Assembly: GCF_000010325.1 (NCBI RefSeq) | Contig: NC_009662.1 | Location: forward strand, 454,501 to 518,500 | Origin: Nitratiruptor sp. SB155-2 | GTDB taxonomy: Bacteria > Campylobacterota > Campylobacteria > Campylobacterales > Nitratiruptoraceae | Direction of reading: 5' to 3' | DNA length: 64,000 nt | Shown here: positions 17,191-26,590 of the stretch, piece by piece | Position numbering within the stretch: position 1 is the stretch's first letter | Layout: each line of letters begins with the position of its first letter | The notes under the pieces: model-generated | What the model saw: only the letters and a program-made list of their open reading frames with translations | The model's database searches: none | Told to the model about the DNA's origin: nothing | Position numbers and translations under genes: made by a program

Positions 17191-17474
17191 AACGAACTCT
17201 ACTTGCATTACTCGGTGGTTCTATCCTATTGACAGGATGCGCAACCGATCCGTACTACAATGCGGCAAAAACGATATATGTTGCTGGGAAAAAAGTTGTA
17301 ATAGCCAACTGGGACAGGCTACCTGAGGGAACAAAAGAAAAACTAAAAGAGATCGATGCGGCAGCTACGACGTATGACGCTTCGAGAAAGATCATCAAAC
17401 CAGCAATCGAGGAAGCAAAAAAGGAAGTTGCAGAGTCAAATTCGACAAAAGAGACAAATACATCATCACGATAG
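17187..17474 (+). CDS. Small lipoprotein of the phage lysis region
   Basis: 95 residues with a lipoprotein signal peptide: MKRTLLALLGGSILLTGC, cleavage before Cys18. The mature part is hydrophilic and helical. It precedes holin and endolysin genes, so an outer-membrane spanin-like or lysis-timing role is plausible. A lysogenic conversion lipoprotein is the alternative. Start overlaps the stop of the DUF1353 remnant (ATGA at 17187). Confidence 0.6.
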   Translation: MKRTLLALLGGSILLTGCATDPYYNAAKTIYVAGKKVVIANWDRLPEGTKEKLKEIDAAATTYDASRKIIKPAIEEAKKEVAESNSTKETNTSSR

Positions 17475-17500
17475 TGTGCTGGTGGTGAAAAAGGGAGGGT

Positions 17501-17818
17501 ATGCACAAAGATCCGACAAACTACAGTCTCTTGACATACGCATGGGTACTATTGCTATCAATATGGGGTGGGACGGCACACACCATACGGAAAATCAGAA
17601 CAGGCGCGCTCAAGCGTTTCTCGTTCAGCGAATGGATTGGCGATATCGTTATTTCAGGCTTTCTCGGTGTCATTACTTTCTACTTGTGTGAATACGCGAA
17701 TATCGTTCAACCACTGAGTGCCGCACTGGTCGGAATAGCTGCACATCAAGGAACGAGAGGGATCAGCGCGCTTGAAACGTATATTGCAAAAAAGATAGGA
17801 GTAAGACTGGATGGCTGA
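17501..17818 (+). CDS. Phage holin (LydA/superfamily III type)
   Basis: 105 residues. Hydrophobic segments at about 9-24 (LLTYAWVLLLSIWGG), 45-66 (WIGDIVISGFLGVITFYLCEY) and a weaker one at 68-85 (IVQPLSAALVGIAAHQG), then GTRGISALETYIAKK, matching the LydA-like holin family. Holins open the inner membrane at a set time so that the endolysin reaches the cell wall. GGAGGG lies 2-3 bases before ATG. It overlaps the endolysin start by 8 bases. Confidence 0.7.
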   Translation: MHKDPTNYSLLTYAWVLLLSIWGGTAHTIRKIRTGALKRFSFSEWIGDIVISGFLGVITFYLCEYANIVQPLSAALVGIAAHQGTRGISALETYIAKKIGVRLDG

Positions 17819-18368
17819 TTTCAACCACGCATTTGAAGTTTTGAAGCATCTTGAGTTCAAAGACTGTGAAGATGCTTTGCATCGGAATGAAGGTGAGCAT
17901 GGCTGGACATTCATGGGAATATATCAAAAAGCCCATCCTGATGCGGACATTTGGAAAGAATTGGCAAAGTATCAAGAGATTGAAAGTGATACCAAAAAAC
18001 TATCACGACTTTTGTGCAACAACGCCCATGCCATACAAGAGGTCAAAAATATCTATCGGCAAAAGTATTGGAATAGAGCAAAGCTCTATGATGTGCAGAG
18101 CCAAAAAATAGCTGAGGAGATTTTTGTATTTGGAGTAAACACAGGGATTGAAAATGCCATCAAAAAAGCTCAAGAATTAGTTGGAGTCAAAGTTGATGGT
18201 ATTGTGGGACCAAAGACTTTGAAAGCGTTGAACAGTTTTGATGTGGATCTTTTTGATGTGGGGTATGACTTCGAGGAACTCAAGTACTACAAGGAGCTTG
18301 TGAGGTCAGATCCAAAAAAATTTGCGAAGTATGAGGATGGATGGGTGAATAGGGCAAAGGCGGTGTGA
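17811..18368 (+). CDS. Endolysin, GH108 N-acetylmuramidase with C-terminal peptidoglycan-binding region
   Basis: 185 residues. The N-terminal half is a glycosyl hydrolase 108 domain; the catalytic Glu is expected in the NEGEHGWTFMGIYQKAHP segment near residue 27, followed by the family's NIYRQKYWNRA motif. The C-terminal half (GVNTGIENAIKKAQELVGV, then VDGIVGPKTLKAL) is the PG_binding_3 region of the same family. No signal peptide, so release depends on the holin encoded just upstream. It is the last gene of the prophage. Confidence 0.82.
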   Translation: MADFNHAFEVLKHLEFKDCEDALHRNEGEHGWTFMGIYQKAHPDADIWKELAKYQEIESDTKKLSRLLCNNAHAIQEVKNIYRQKYWNRAKLYDVQSQKIAEEIFVFGVNTGIENAIKKAQELVGVKVDGIVGPKTLKALNSFDVDLFDVGYDFEELKYYKELVRSDPKKFAKYEDGWVNRAKAV

Positions 18369-18371
18369 ATA

Positions 18372-18390
18372 TTATAAAAGAATTTTATAA
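18372..18390. terminator. AT-only inverted repeat after the endolysin gene
   Basis: TTATAAAA (18372-18379) and TTTTATAA (18383-18390) with a 3-base loop, four bases after the endolysin stop. It may end late transcription, although pure A/T stems are weak terminators; it could also be part of the attachment-site arm. Confidence 0.35.
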
Positions 18391-18399
18391 CAAGTTCCT

Positions 18400-18453
18400 A
18401 CTGACACTGTCAGTAAAACTGTCAGTAAATAACACCGATTTTCAACTGACACT
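18400..18453. repeat. Cluster of ACTGACA/TGTCAGT repeats next to the tRNA (putative integrase arm sites)
   Basis: A near-perfect palindrome ACTGACACTGTCAGT (18400-18414), a second ACTGTCAGT (18418-18426) and ACTGACACT (18445-18453) lie within 54 bases, about 50-100 bases from the 3' end of the tRNA-Asn gene. Repeated 7-9 base sites on the phage side of a tRNA attachment site are what arm-type binding sites of a tyrosine integrase look like. An operator is the alternative. Confidence 0.5.
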
Positions 18454-18502
18454 AAGCGAAGTTTAAGTTAAAAAGTCCGTAAAATGGGGGTTTTGGAGAT
18501 TA

Positions 18503-18577
18503 TGGCTCCGGATGCAGGATTCGAACCTGCGACCAACCGGTTAACAGCCGGTTGCTCTACCGCTGAGCTAATCCGGA
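18503..18577 (-). tRNA. tRNA-Asn (GUU), prophage attachment site
   Basis: 75 bases including encoded CCA. Acceptor stem TCCGGAT/ATCCGGA, D stem GCTC/GAGC, anticodon loop CTGTTAA with anticodon GTT, T arm GCAGGTTCGAATCCTGC. The prophage ends at its 3' side (18503), the usual layout for tRNA-targeted integrases, where the phage copy restores the 3' end. The matching att repeat should lie at the left prophage end outside the window. Confidence 0.95.
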
Positions 18578-18619
18578 ATATCGAAGTTTAGGAGCTTACG
18601 GCTCGTTTTGTTGAGTAGA

Positions 18620-18648
18620 ATTATAGAAAAAAATGTTTTGAATGTCAA
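18620..18648 (-). promoter_or_regulatory. Consensus promoter of tRNA-Asn, -35 overlapping the transposase end
   Basis: On the minus strand TTGACA (18648-18643), a 17-base spacer and TATAAT (18625-18620): a full consensus sigma-70 promoter pointing to the tRNA at 18577. The -35 box overlaps the stop codon (18645-18647) of the transposase remnant, so the insertion sequence end may supply the -35 element. Confidence 0.8.
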
Positions 18649-19406
18649 GAGTGTGTATAAGTCCAATACATATGGCACTCATAATGATTTTCAGGGAGGA
18701 ATTGTACCGGAGATTTGAGATTAAGTGAATGGTGTGGTATTTTGGTATTGTAATCGATAAGCCATTTTGCTAATTTTTTATTGAATTCTTGTAAGTCTGT
18801 AAAGAGTACATCTTCATAGTATTGAATAAACTGTTCTTGGATGGTTCTGTTAAATCTCTCATTGTGTGCATTCATTTTAGGACTTTTAGGATATGTCCAA
18901 TAATGTGTGAGACCTTTTTGTTCAAGCAGAGCGTCAAACTCTTTTTTGAACTCACTGCCATTATCAGAAAGAATTGCGAGTTTACGTTTATGTTTGATAG
19001 ATGTTATTCCATCGATGAGAGCTTCCAAGGCGTATGCAGTATGTTTTGCTCTTTTGGATGGAATTGCCACTGCGAATGCAATACGTGTGAGTGGGTCTAT
19101 CATGGTAAGGATATATCGTTTTATACCGTTTGAGACTATTTGGATGGTATCTACTGCCCAGAGTTCAAATGGTTTAGTTTTAAGGTTTTTGGGTTTGCGA
19201 CTTTTTTGAACTCTCTTTTTTGGTTGAACTTTTCCTTTGGAGTCTACTCTGTTCTTGACAATATCTTCATTAATCCATCCATTAATGATAGATTCCCATG
19301 GGCCTTACTTCTTATATGAACTTTTTAATCCTTTAGCTTGTATGGCAATGATGATGGCATCAGTGAGAATCTTTTTAGCATATCTACTTTTAGTTCCAAC
19401 AGTCAT
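18645..19406 (-). pseudogene. DDE transposase (IS481-like integrase core), broken by an in-frame stop
   Basis: The frame from ATG 19406 to the stop at 18645 is interrupted by TAA at 19307-19305. Downstream of the stop it reads a retroviral-integrase-type DDE core: first Asp in ELWAVDTIQI, second in ILSDNGSEFKKEF, Glu in the MNAHNERFNRTIQEQF segment, then LNLKSPVQFL. The N-terminal piece before the stop (33 residues) has no clear HTH, and the family is normally about 60-100 residues longer, so the gene is also short at the front. One IS end probably lies at the TGTCAAGAGTGTGTATAAG sequence from 18643; no matching inverted copy was found on the other side up to 19587. Confidence 0.75.
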
Positions 19407-19424
19407 TATATATCCTTTGATAGT

Positions 19425-19443
19425 AAAAATGAGAATAATTATT
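19425..19443. promoter_or_regulatory. Fur-box-like sequence (14/19)
   Basis: AAAAATGAGAATAATTATT matches the 19-base Fur consensus at 14 positions. It lies just upstream of the transposase frame and 31 bases from a stronger Fur box. No iron gene follows on either strand. Confidence 0.45.
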
Positions 19444-19474
19444 AAATATACCGATTCTATTCTTATTGACGTCT

Positions 19475-19493
19475 TAAAATGATAACCATTATC
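19475..19493. promoter_or_regulatory. Strong Fur-box match (16/19) without an obvious target gene
   Basis: TAAAATGATAACCATTATC matches the Fur consensus GATAATGATAATCATTATC at 16 of 19 positions. Together with 19425-19443 it forms a two-box promoter typical of iron-repressed genes, but its neighbours are the broken transposase and the 3' end of the radical SAM gene. The target gene was probably lost or displaced by the insertion sequence. Confidence 0.6.
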
Positions 19494-19586
19494 ATAAAGT
19501 ATTTCGGAAATGCCAATTATTACAGATGGTATTAAGGGACAATAAATAGCACTACTTTACATTCATAAAGTAATATGCATCAAAAA

Positions 19587-20510
19587 TCATTTTTTGACTG
19601 TATACGAGATTTCTAAAAACTTTACATTGCCGACTTTTTTTTCTTGAAGGTTGCGAGATTGGAGAAGGTTTTGTACCAATGCTTTCGTATCTTTATCAAA
19701 AAGCGTGTCGATATCTTCATACGTGAGCGGTCTGTGCAAAAAAAGTTCGAGGAGCTCTTGTTTGTTTAGATGCAATTTGTATTTTTTCTCTTTTTTTCGA
19801 GAAACAACAGTCACTGGTAGATTTTTGATGAGTTGTGATAGCTCGAAGATTTTTTCATAGCTTACGGGTTCCACTTTATATGCGGGAGGACGGTCAACTG
19901 TACCTATATCGATACGATCAGGTTTGATTTTCTCAAGGACCTCATTGAGAATTTCAAACTCTTCAGGTTTATCATTTATGCCTTGTACTACTAAGATCTC
20001 AATTACCAAAAATCCTTTATAGACTTTTCGAAATTCGATCATACCTTTGATAATATCTTGAATTTCGATATCCTTTAAAGGACGATCAAGCCGTCTGAAA
20101 GTTCTTTGACTGGCGGTGTCCAAAGAGAGTTTTACTATATCGATTTTTGCCAAAGTTTGTTGGATTGATGGTTCGCTGATACGACTGGCATTGGAGAGAA
20201 CGAGAAGTTTTTTATTCTTTTTAATTTTGCCCAATTCATCAACTAGTTCATCAAGATATGGGTAGAGGGTAGGCTCTCCATTTGCAGTTATCGTGATAAC
20301 ATCAATATCGTTAAACTCTTTTAAAGCTTTTTTGGTCTCTTGAATCACTTCTTGGACTTTTGGCGGATTAGGAATGAGATCTGTCGGTTTTGCCGGATCC
20401 AGTTCACAGTAGAGGCAGTCGAAATTACACGCTTTTTGGGAGGGTGAAAGATCGATTCCAAGAGAGAGGCCAAATCTCCTGGAGTTAATGGGACCAAAAA
20501 CTATGTTCAT
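19587..20510 (-). CDS. Radical SAM protein (COG0731/YgeW-like family)
   Basis: 307 residues. The CNFDCLYC motif (CxxxCxxC) near residue 28 holds the [4Fe-4S] cluster that cleaves S-adenosylmethionine; [11 protein letters not shown] is the usual glycine-rich SAM-binding strand. The opening [17 protein letters not shown] is typical of the COG0731 group. Reaction unknown; it may modify tRNA or protein. The C-terminal 70 residues ([20 protein letters not shown]) look like a winged-helix module. Its start overlaps the hemE stop by 4 bases, so they are cotranscribed. Confidence 0.78.
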   Translation of the reverse strand: MNIVFGPINSRRFGLSLGIDLSPSQKACNFDCLYCELDPAKPTDLIPNPPKVQEVIQETKKALKEFNDIDVITITANGEPTLYPYLDELVDELGKIKKNKKLLVLSNASRISEPSIQQTLAKIDIVKLSLDTASQRTFRRLDRPLKDIEIQDIIKGMIEFRKVYKGFLVIEILVVQGINDKPEEFEILNEVLEKIKPDRIDIGTVDRPPAYKVEPVSYEKIFELSQLIKNLPVTVVSRKKEKKYKLHLNKQELLELFLHRPLTYEDIDTLFDKDTKALVQNLLQSRNLQEKKVGNVKFLEISYTVKK

Positions 20511-21529
20511 CTTCGAGTCAAATCGTGGACAAGTTCTACAAGGTATTTTGCATTTTCGACTGGAAGATCGGGAAGCATACCATGCCCGAGATTGAAAATA
20601 TGTCCTTCCTTCGCTCCCATCACTTCAACGATCTTTTCTACCCCCTCTTTAGTTGCTTCTTTGGAGTAGAGTCTTGTTGGCTCCATATTTCCTTGTAATA
20701 CATATTTATTACCGAGCTTTTCTTTCGCTAAGTCGATCGGCGTTCCCCAGTCAACACCAAACACATCAAATTTTCCATAGATATCATCAAGATATCCTGC
20801 AATTCCTTTTGGAAAAAGAATAACCGGAATTTCAGGATAGCGCTCTTTTAAAAATTCTGCGATATCAACCATATAATCCCAGCTAAATTCAAAAAATTTC
20901 TCTTTTTCCAGTGCACTTGCCCAGCTGTCAAAAATTTGGACTGCATTGACCCCAGACTCTATCTGTTTGACAAGATATGCCTTGACGGCTTCTGTGATCT
21001 TGATCATAAGTGCGTGCATAAACTCAGGGTCTGTGTAGATCAGTTTTTTGATTGCTGCATAGGTTTTTGATCCGCTTCCCTCAACCATATAGGTGGCCAG
21101 TGTCCACGGAGCACCGCTGAAACCAATGAGTGCTTTATCTTTTGGTAATTTCTTTCGTACTATTTTGATTGTTTCATACACATAGGTAAGTTTTTCTTCT
21201 GGAAATTCATAGAGGCTTCCCAAATCCTCCCATGTTCTTACAGGTTTACTAAATACAGGACCTTCCCCTTTTTCAAAACGTAGATCCATTCCCATTTCCA
21301 GAGGGATCACCAAAATATCGCTAAACAAAATAGCTGCATCGACATCGAGAATCTCTACAGGTTGTAGCGTAACTTCAGCAGCCATTTTAGGATTTTTACA
21401 AAGAGTCAAAAAATCCCCCGCTTTATTTCTCACTTCCATATATTCTGGCAAATAGCGTCCAGCTTGGCGCATCATCCAAATAGGTGTATAGGGCGTCTTT
21501 TTCCGAAAGCATGCATCGATAAATACCAT
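20507..21529 (-). CDS. hemE: Uroporphyrinogen decarboxylase
   Basis: 340 residues, the usual length. Removes four carboxyl groups from uroporphyrinogen III to make coproporphyrinogen III in haem synthesis. Signature [19 protein letters not shown] at residues 16-34 (substrate-binding Arg residues), [15 protein letters not shown] and the later [16 protein letters not shown] segment. It lies in a run with asd and a YqhA-type protein and overlaps the radical SAM gene. Cytoplasmic. Confidence 0.95.
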   Translation of the reverse strand: MVFIDACFRKKTPYTPIWMMRQAGRYLPEYMEVRNKAGDFLTLCKNPKMAAEVTLQPVEILDVDAAILFSDILVIPLEMGMDLRFEKGEGPVFSKPVRTWEDLGSLYEFPEEKLTYVYETIKIVRKKLPKDKALIGFSGAPWTLATYMVEGSGSKTYAAIKKLIYTDPEFMHALMIKITEAVKAYLVKQIESGVNAVQIFDSWASALEKEKFFEFSWDYMVDIAEFLKERYPEIPVILFPKGIAGYLDDIYGKFDVFGVDWGTPIDLAKEKLGNKYVLQGNMEPTRLYSKEATKEGVEKIVEVMGAKEGHIFNLGHGMLPDLPVENAKYLVELVHDLTRR

Positions 21530-21538
21530 GAAAATTCC

Positions 21539-22057
21539 TTAGTGTTGTTCTGAGCCTTTATGTAAAAAATATAGGGCAATGGCTAGTGCGAAGATGGAAC
21601 CGGCAAAATAGAGCATCTCCAAAGCACCATGAAACTCTGTGTGTAGTACTCGTTTAAAAAAGCTGACAATGAGGACCATCACGATCACTTTGGCGAGTTT
21701 GTCTTTTAGTTGATCAAGGCTGTGGATCTGCAAAATCTGGGAGCTTTCGCTGTGTTCTGCTGCATCAATTTTGGAAATGAAAAGCTCATAGAGTCCAAAA
21801 CTAAAAAGCAGCATTACCACAGCGATCAAATAAAGATCTACAGCCCCTATAATATCCCCAACAATCTTTTCATGAAAATTGTGAGGATGTACATGAGAGA
21901 GGAGAACGTTGATGGTATAAGCTGCTACATTATATATGTCGATACTTGCGACTATAAATAGAACTATTGCTCCAATCATACCAAAAACGACGGCTAATAT
22001 GATGAAAAGTCTACTTTGCCATAGACTAGTTTCGAAGATGTGCTCAAGCCATTTCAT
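21539..22057 (-). CDS. YqhA/UPF0114 family inner membrane protein
   Basis: 172 residues from ATG 22057, which overlaps the asd stop as ATGA; the longer frame from 22141 lies inside asd and is rejected. Four hydrophobic segments (about 16-40, 60-80, 95-120, 130-165), with LEHIFETSLWQSRLFIILAV at the start, as in the UPF0114 family. Function unknown in the family; an ion or small-solute transport role has been suggested by its topology only. Confidence 0.75.
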   Translation of the reverse strand: MKWLEHIFETSLWQSRLFIILAVVFGMIGAIVLFIVASIDIYNVAAYTINVLLSHVHPHNFHEKIVGDIIGAVDLYLIAVVMLLFSFGLYELFISKIDAAEHSESSQILQIHSLDQLKDKLAKVIVMVLIVSFFKRVLHTEFHGALEMLYFAGSIFALAIALYFLHKGSEQH

Positions 22058-23082
22058 GCTTCTTCCATCTCCAACCATTTCAGTGCGATTCTTACAGCGT
22101 TTGTTGCTGCACCAACTCTTAGATTGTCCGCTACAACCCACATATGTAGCACATTGTCTCTGTAAACATCTTTTCTGATTCGCCCAACATATGTTTCATT
22201 TTTATCAACAACCATAATAGGCATAGGATACTCACTGTTTTGTGGATTGTCTACGACAACGATGTTTTTCCCATTGTAGAGTGCTTCTCTGGCCGCATCT
22301 GCGTCGATATCTTTTTCGAACCATACGGTAACGGCTTCGCTGTGGCCTCTAAGAACCGGTACACGTACACATGTAGCGCTTACTTCGATATTTTTATGCA
22401 TGATTTTCTTGGTCTCATTGACCATTTTCATCTCTTCTTTGGTATATCCGTTGTCTAAAAATTTATCGATTTGCGGAATAACGTTAAGTGCGATTTGGTG
22501 TGGGAATTTTTTGTGCTCACTTTCATCCAGTTTAAAAGCAAAAAAATCCTTCATCTGCATTACAAGCTCTTCCATAGCGCTTTTCCCAGCACCACTGGTG
22601 GCTTGATATGTTGCTACATCAACCCGTTTTATTCCAAATATGTCATCAAGCGGTTTGAGAGCCTGTATCATTTGGATAGTTGAGCAGTTTGGATTGGCTA
22701 TTATCCCTTTGTTCTTCCAAGCGGCGATGTCCTCAGGATTGACTTCTGGAACGACCAGTGGGACTTCCGGATCCATTCGAAAATGGCTTGTGTTGTCGAT
22801 TACAACCGCACCAGCCTCTGCTGCAAAGGGGGCATAGTGTGCAGAAACACTTCCTCCTGCACTAAAAAGAGCTATCTCTATCTCTTCCTCTTCAAATACA
22901 GTTTCTGTCAACTCTTTAACGACTATTGGTTCGCCTTTGTACTCCACTTCGCTTCCAGCACTTCTAGCACTTGCCAGAGGTACCAGTTTTGCTACAGGAA
23001 AATCGACCTCTTCCATGACGCGAAGCATCTCTTCTCCGACAGCTCCTGTGGCACCGACTACTGCAACGTTAACTTTCCTCAT
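22054..23082 (-). CDS. asd: Aspartate-semialdehyde dehydrogenase
   Basis: 342 residues from ATG 23082 (GGAGG upstream); the TTG at 23085 is less likely. Reduces aspartyl phosphate to aspartate semialdehyde for lysine, diaminopimelate, threonine and methionine. NADP-binding [15 protein letters not shown] at the start, catalytic Cys in NPNCSTIQM near residue 127, catalytic His in [12 protein letters not shown]. The start overlaps the 3' end of gyrA by 14 bases. Confidence 0.95.
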   Translation of the reverse strand: MRKVNVAVVGATGAVGEEMLRVMEEVDFPVAKLVPLASARSAGSEVEYKGEPIVVKELTETVFEEEEIEIALFSAGGSVSAHYAPFAAEAGAVVIDNTSHFRMDPEVPLVVPEVNPEDIAAWKNKGIIANPNCSTIQMIQALKPLDDIFGIKRVDVATYQATSGAGKSAMEELVMQMKDFFAFKLDESEHKKFPHQIALNVIPQIDKFLDNGYTKEEMKMVNETKKIMHKNIEVSATCVRVPVLRGHSEAVTVWFEKDIDADAAREALYNGKNIVVVDNPQNSEYPMPIMVVDKNETYVGRIRKDVYRDNVLHMWVVADNLRVGAATNAVRIALKWLEMEEA

Positions 23083-25531
23083 CAACTTCCTCCTCTTCTT
23101 TTGGACATTTGGCGATACTGACTACTTTGTCACCGCTTTCTAATCGAACAATCATGACGCCGCTTGTGTTTCGACCAGCTTTTCGGATACTTTCCATATC
23201 TACTCGTATCATTTTCCCACTTGATGTGAGTACCATCAAATCTTTGTTGTTTTCAACCGTGACGACACCCACGACATCACCTGTTTTATGGGTTAGTTTC
23301 ATGGCGATAACGCCCTTGCCGCCCCGAGATTGCTCACGGTATTCGCTCGCCTGGGTGCGTTTGCCGATACCTTTTTCGCTCACTGTTAAGAGTTCTTGCT
23401 CTTCTTGCGCAATCGTTTCAGCTCCTACCACATAATCGCCTTCATATTTGAAACGAATTCCAGTTACGCCTCTGGCGCTTCTTCCCATTTCGCGTACGTC
23501 ATGTACTGGAAAACGTATACACATCCCTTTTTTGGTAATGATAAAAAGCCATTTCGTTTCTGGTTTAACGATTTTTGCCTCGACCAGTTCATCACTCTCA
23601 TCTAAGGTTATAGCCCGTACCCCTTTACTACGAATATTACTGAACTCAGCCAGATTCGTTCGTTTGACAATGCCGTTTTTGGTGAAAAAAGCCAATGATT
23701 TATCCTCGCTAAAATCTGTCGTAGGGATAATTGCTTTGATCTTTTCATCCGGTTGGAGTTGTAGGAGATTGACAACCGCTTTCCCTTTGGCTGTTCGTCC
23801 AGCTTCAGGGATTTTATAAACTTTGAGCCAATAGAGCTGTCCTCTATCCGTAACGAACATTAGGGTATCGTGTGTATTGGAGATAAAAAAGTCTTCGATG
23901 AAGTCATCTTCATAGGTTGTAACGGCAGTTTTCCCTTTACCGCCCCTTTTTTGCTTCTCATACTGCTTCAGAGGAACCCGTTTTATGTAGCCTCTATGCG
24001 TGATTGTTACCACCATCGGTTCATTCGGGATGAGATCTTCGATGTCAATCTCTTCATAGCTTTCTACGATTTCCGTGAGGCGCGGAGTGGTAAATTTTTC
24101 TTTGATTTCAAGAAGTTCGGTTTTGATGATTTCATTGAGCTTCTCTTCACTTTTCAAAATGGCACTGAGCCTTTCTATCTCTTCCATGAGCTCTTTATAC
24201 TCGTTTTCCAACTTTTCTCGCTCAAGACCCGTGAGGCGTTGAAGCTTCATATCCAAAATGGCATTGGCCTGGATTTCAGTGAGTTCAAATTTTTCCATTA
24301 AATTGACACGTGCTGTTGGCGTATCTTCGCTTGCCTTGATCGTAGCTATGACTTCGTCTATATTGTCAAGAGCTTTCAAAAGCCCCTCTAAGATATGGGC
24401 TCTTGCTTTTGCTTTCTCAAGTTCATAGATAGTTCGTCGAATAACAATGGTTCGTCTGTGGTTGAGGAAAAGATGGAGAAGCTCTAAAAGTGTAAAGACT
24501 TTTGGCTCTTTATTGACGATGGCAAGCAAAATGATTCCGAAAGTCACTTCCATTTGCGTCGATTTGTAGAGATTATTGAGAATGATATCGCTCATCACGT
24601 CTTTTTTGAGTTCAATAACAACCCGGATACCTTCTCTATCACTCTCGTCACGTATTTCACTAATTCCTTCAAGCTGCTTTTCTCGAACCATTTGGGCGAT
24701 CTGTTCGATCAGTCGTGCTTTATTGACTTGATATGGGATCTCGTCGATTACGATGACCTCTCTGTTTTTCACCTTTTCAATATGTGTTTTAGCCCGTACC
24801 TTTATCCGTCCTCGTCCTGTCTTGTAGGCATTGAGGATCCCTTGTTTTCCAAAGATGATTCCGCCTGTCGGGAAGTCCGGTCCCTGGATGTGTTCCATGA
24901 CTTCATGCAACTCGGCTTTGGGATTTTCAATGAGCAAAACGAGAGCATCGATGAGTTCATCGAGTCTATGTGGGGGGATATTGGTTGCCATACCAACGGC
25001 AATACCACTCGAGCCGTTCAGCAAGAGGTTGGGTACTCGGCTTGGAAGTACGTCTGGTTCACTCAGTGTATCATCATAGTTTGGAATAAAATCGACGGTG
25101 TCTTTATCGATATCTCTGAGGAGCTCTTCGGCGATCGGAGTCATTCTTGCTTCGGTATATCGCATCGCCGCAGCATTGTCGCCGTCGATAGAACCGAAGT
25201 TTCCTTGTCCATCCACAAGAGGGATGCGCATGCTAAAATCTTGTGCCATTCTTACAAGTGCTTCATAGACGGCACTGTCTCCATGCGGGTGATATTTACC
25301 GATCACATCCCCTACGATCCGTGCACTCTTTTTATAAGCAGCCCGGCTGGTGAGTCCAAGCTCATTCATTGCATAGAGGATTCGTCTATGTACAGGTTTG
25401 AGTCCATCTCTTGCATCAGGTAAGGCCCGACCGATGATGACGCTCATCGAATAGTCAAGATAGCTACTTTTAACAGACTCTTCTATATCGATCTCTTGGA
25501 TATCTTGATTCTTTTCAAATAGATCTGCCAT
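23069..25531 (-). CDS. gyrA: DNA gyrase subunit A
   Basis: 820 residues. Catalytic Tyr125 in RYTEARM; quinolone-region [19 protein letters not shown] (residues 79-97) has the wild-type Ser and a Glu where E. coli GyrA has Asp87. The C-terminal beta-pinwheel contains the GyrA box QKRGGKG, which separates it from ParC. With GyrB it introduces negative supercoils. First gene of the minus-strand gyrA-asd-yqhA-hemE-radical SAM run; the 100-base divergent gap to 25632 must hold its promoter. Confidence 0.96.
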   Translation of the reverse strand: MADLFEKNQDIQEIDIEESVKSSYLDYSMSVIIGRALPDARDGLKPVHRRILYAMNELGLTSRAAYKKSARIVGDVIGKYHPHGDSAVYEALVRMAQDFSMRIPLVDGQGNFGSIDGDNAAAMRYTEARMTPIAEELLRDIDKDTVDFIPNYDDTLSEPDVLPSRVPNLLLNGSSGIAVGMATNIPPHRLDELIDALVLLIENPKAELHEVMEHIQGPDFPTGGIIFGKQGILNAYKTGRGRIKVRAKTHIEKVKNREVIVIDEIPYQVNKARLIEQIAQMVREKQLEGISEIRDESDREGIRVVIELKKDVMSDIILNNLYKSTQMEVTFGIILLAIVNKEPKVFTLLELLHLFLNHRRTIVIRRTIYELEKAKARAHILEGLLKALDNIDEVIATIKASEDTPTARVNLMEKFELTEIQANAILDMKLQRLTGLEREKLENEYKELMEEIERLSAILKSEEKLNEIIKTELLEIKEKFTTPRLTEIVESYEEIDIEDLIPNEPMVVTITHRGYIKRVPLKQYEKQKRGGKGKTAVTTYEDDFIEDFFISNTHDTLMFVTDRGQLYWLKVYKIPEAGRTAKGKAVVNLLQLQPDEKIKAIIPTTDFSEDKSLAFFTKNGIVKRTNLAEFSNIRSKGVRAITLDESDELVEAKIVKPETKWLFIITKKGMCIRFPVHDVREMGRSARGVTGIRFKYEGDYVVGAETIAQEEQELLTVSEKGIGKRTQASEYREQSRGGKGVIAMKLTHKTGDVVGVVTVENNKDLMVLTSSGKMIRVDMESIRKAGRNTSGVMIVRLESGDKVVSIAKCPKEEEEVDEES

Positions 25532-25631
25532 CGTTTCCTCTAAAAAAATTTTTTGGATATTATATCTTTTTTAGACTGACACAATAGTTAAAATAAATGT
25601 AAATAAAATTTTTATATACGAAGGCTCATGT

Positions 25632-25856
25632 ATGGAGATAAATAAAAAAGTACTGTTATTGGCTATCTATAAAAAAGAGCCGCAAGAAGCTCTTTTGGAT
25701 GTGATTGCTATGTTGGAAAATTCTCATCTTTTTACTCGAAAAGAGGGAAAAAAACTTTTAAAAGAGCTCAAAGAGGAGGATCTGGTCAATGCTGCTGGTT
25801 TGACGGTAAAAGGTATGGTGCTAGCAAGAAACATCGAAGAGGAGTTTAAATTATAA
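25632..25856 (+). CDS. Small hypothetical protein, winged-helix-like
   Basis: 74 residues. Charged and helical, with a TRKEGKKLLKELKEEDLV / GLTVKGMVLARNI pattern similar to a winged helix. No family recognised. It lies 11 bases before an NtrC-like regulator gene and is divergent from gyrA; a role together with that regulator is inferred only from adjacency. AAGG lies 7-8 bases before the ATG. Confidence 0.65.
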   Translation: MEINKKVLLLAIYKKEPQEALLDVIAMLENSHLFTRKEGKKLLKELKEEDLVNAAGLTVKGMVLARNIEEEFKL

Positions 25857-25867
25857 AGGATAAAAAT

Positions 25868-26590
25868 ATGCAAAGATTTATAGCAAGATCTCCGGTCAGT
25901 AAAAAGCTGCTCAATACTCTGCGTATCTCTTCTAGATTACCGGTCAATATCTTAGTGGTTGGTGAGGAGGGGAGTGGCAAAATGACCTTAGTGAAAGAGG
26001 TCTTTCCAGATCTTGCATTTTACAGTGTGGAGGATGTGAAAAATTGGAAAGATCTGCCCCAAAAATTTGGAATTGCAGATTTGCATAATGCAATAGATAT
26101 CCAGCGGATTATGGAAGAGTTTGAAGAGCATACCATAATAGCTTTGAGCGAAGTTTCAAAAAGTGAGTATGAAGAGTTCTTCCCTGTTATTTTACATCTG
26201 CCACCACTGAGTGAAAGGCCGGAAGAATTTGACGAGCTTTTTTCACTTTATGCCAAGCAGGTTCAAAAAGAACTTGGACTCGAAAGTTTCGAACCAAAAA
26301 ACATACCAAGACATTATAATGCAATTGAATTAAAACAAAGAATGTTTAAAGAAGCTATACTGCAAACCTTGAGTGAAGAGGAGATGCTTCTATTTATCGA
26401 ACGATTTTTAGAAAAGAAACTACCGATGGACTACAAAGATATGTTGTATATATTCGAAATCCCTTTACTGAAAGCTGCAAAAAGGAAATATAAAAGTGCC
26501 TTGGCTATTTCAAAAGCTCTTGGCCTCAACAGAGCTACACTGACCAAGAAACTAAAAAAATATGAAAACCGCTTAAAGAATGAGAGGTAG
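25868..26590 (+). CDS. Degenerate NtrC-like regulator with Fis-type DNA-binding domain
   Basis: 240 residues. Resembles a shrunken sigma-54 activator: ARSPVSKKLL opening, Walker A-like GEEGSGKMTL (residues 37-46), LPPLSERPEEFDELF (a segment always found in the AAA+ domain), and a C-terminal Fis-like HTH (ALAISKALGLNRATLTKKLKKY). The receiver domain, the GAFTGA loop that contacts sigma-54, and a normal Walker B are all missing, and the AAA+ core is about 100 residues short. It probably binds DNA without activating sigma-54. AAGGA upstream. The 3' end overlaps the convergent PAS gene by 18 bases. Confidence 0.65.
   Translation: MQRFIARSPVSKKLLNTLRISSRLPVNILVVGEEGSGKMTLVKEVFPDLAFYSVEDVKNWKDLPQKFGIADLHNAIDIQRIMEEFEEHTIIALSEVSKSEYEEFFPVILHLPPLSERPEEFDELFSLYAKQVQKELGLESFEPKNIPRHYNAIELKQRMFKEAILQTLSEEEMLLFIERFLEKKLPMDYKDMLYIFEIPLLKAAKRKYKSALAISKALGLNRATLTKKLKKYENRLKNER

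Noticed and set aside
19237-19482. Plus-strand ORF overlapping the transposase front and Fur box
   Set aside because: No ribosome site or domain; it lies across the pseudogene and regulatory sequence.
24554-25423. 289-residue ORF antisense to gyrA
   Set aside because: Shadow of gyrA codon use; no motif and no ribosome site.
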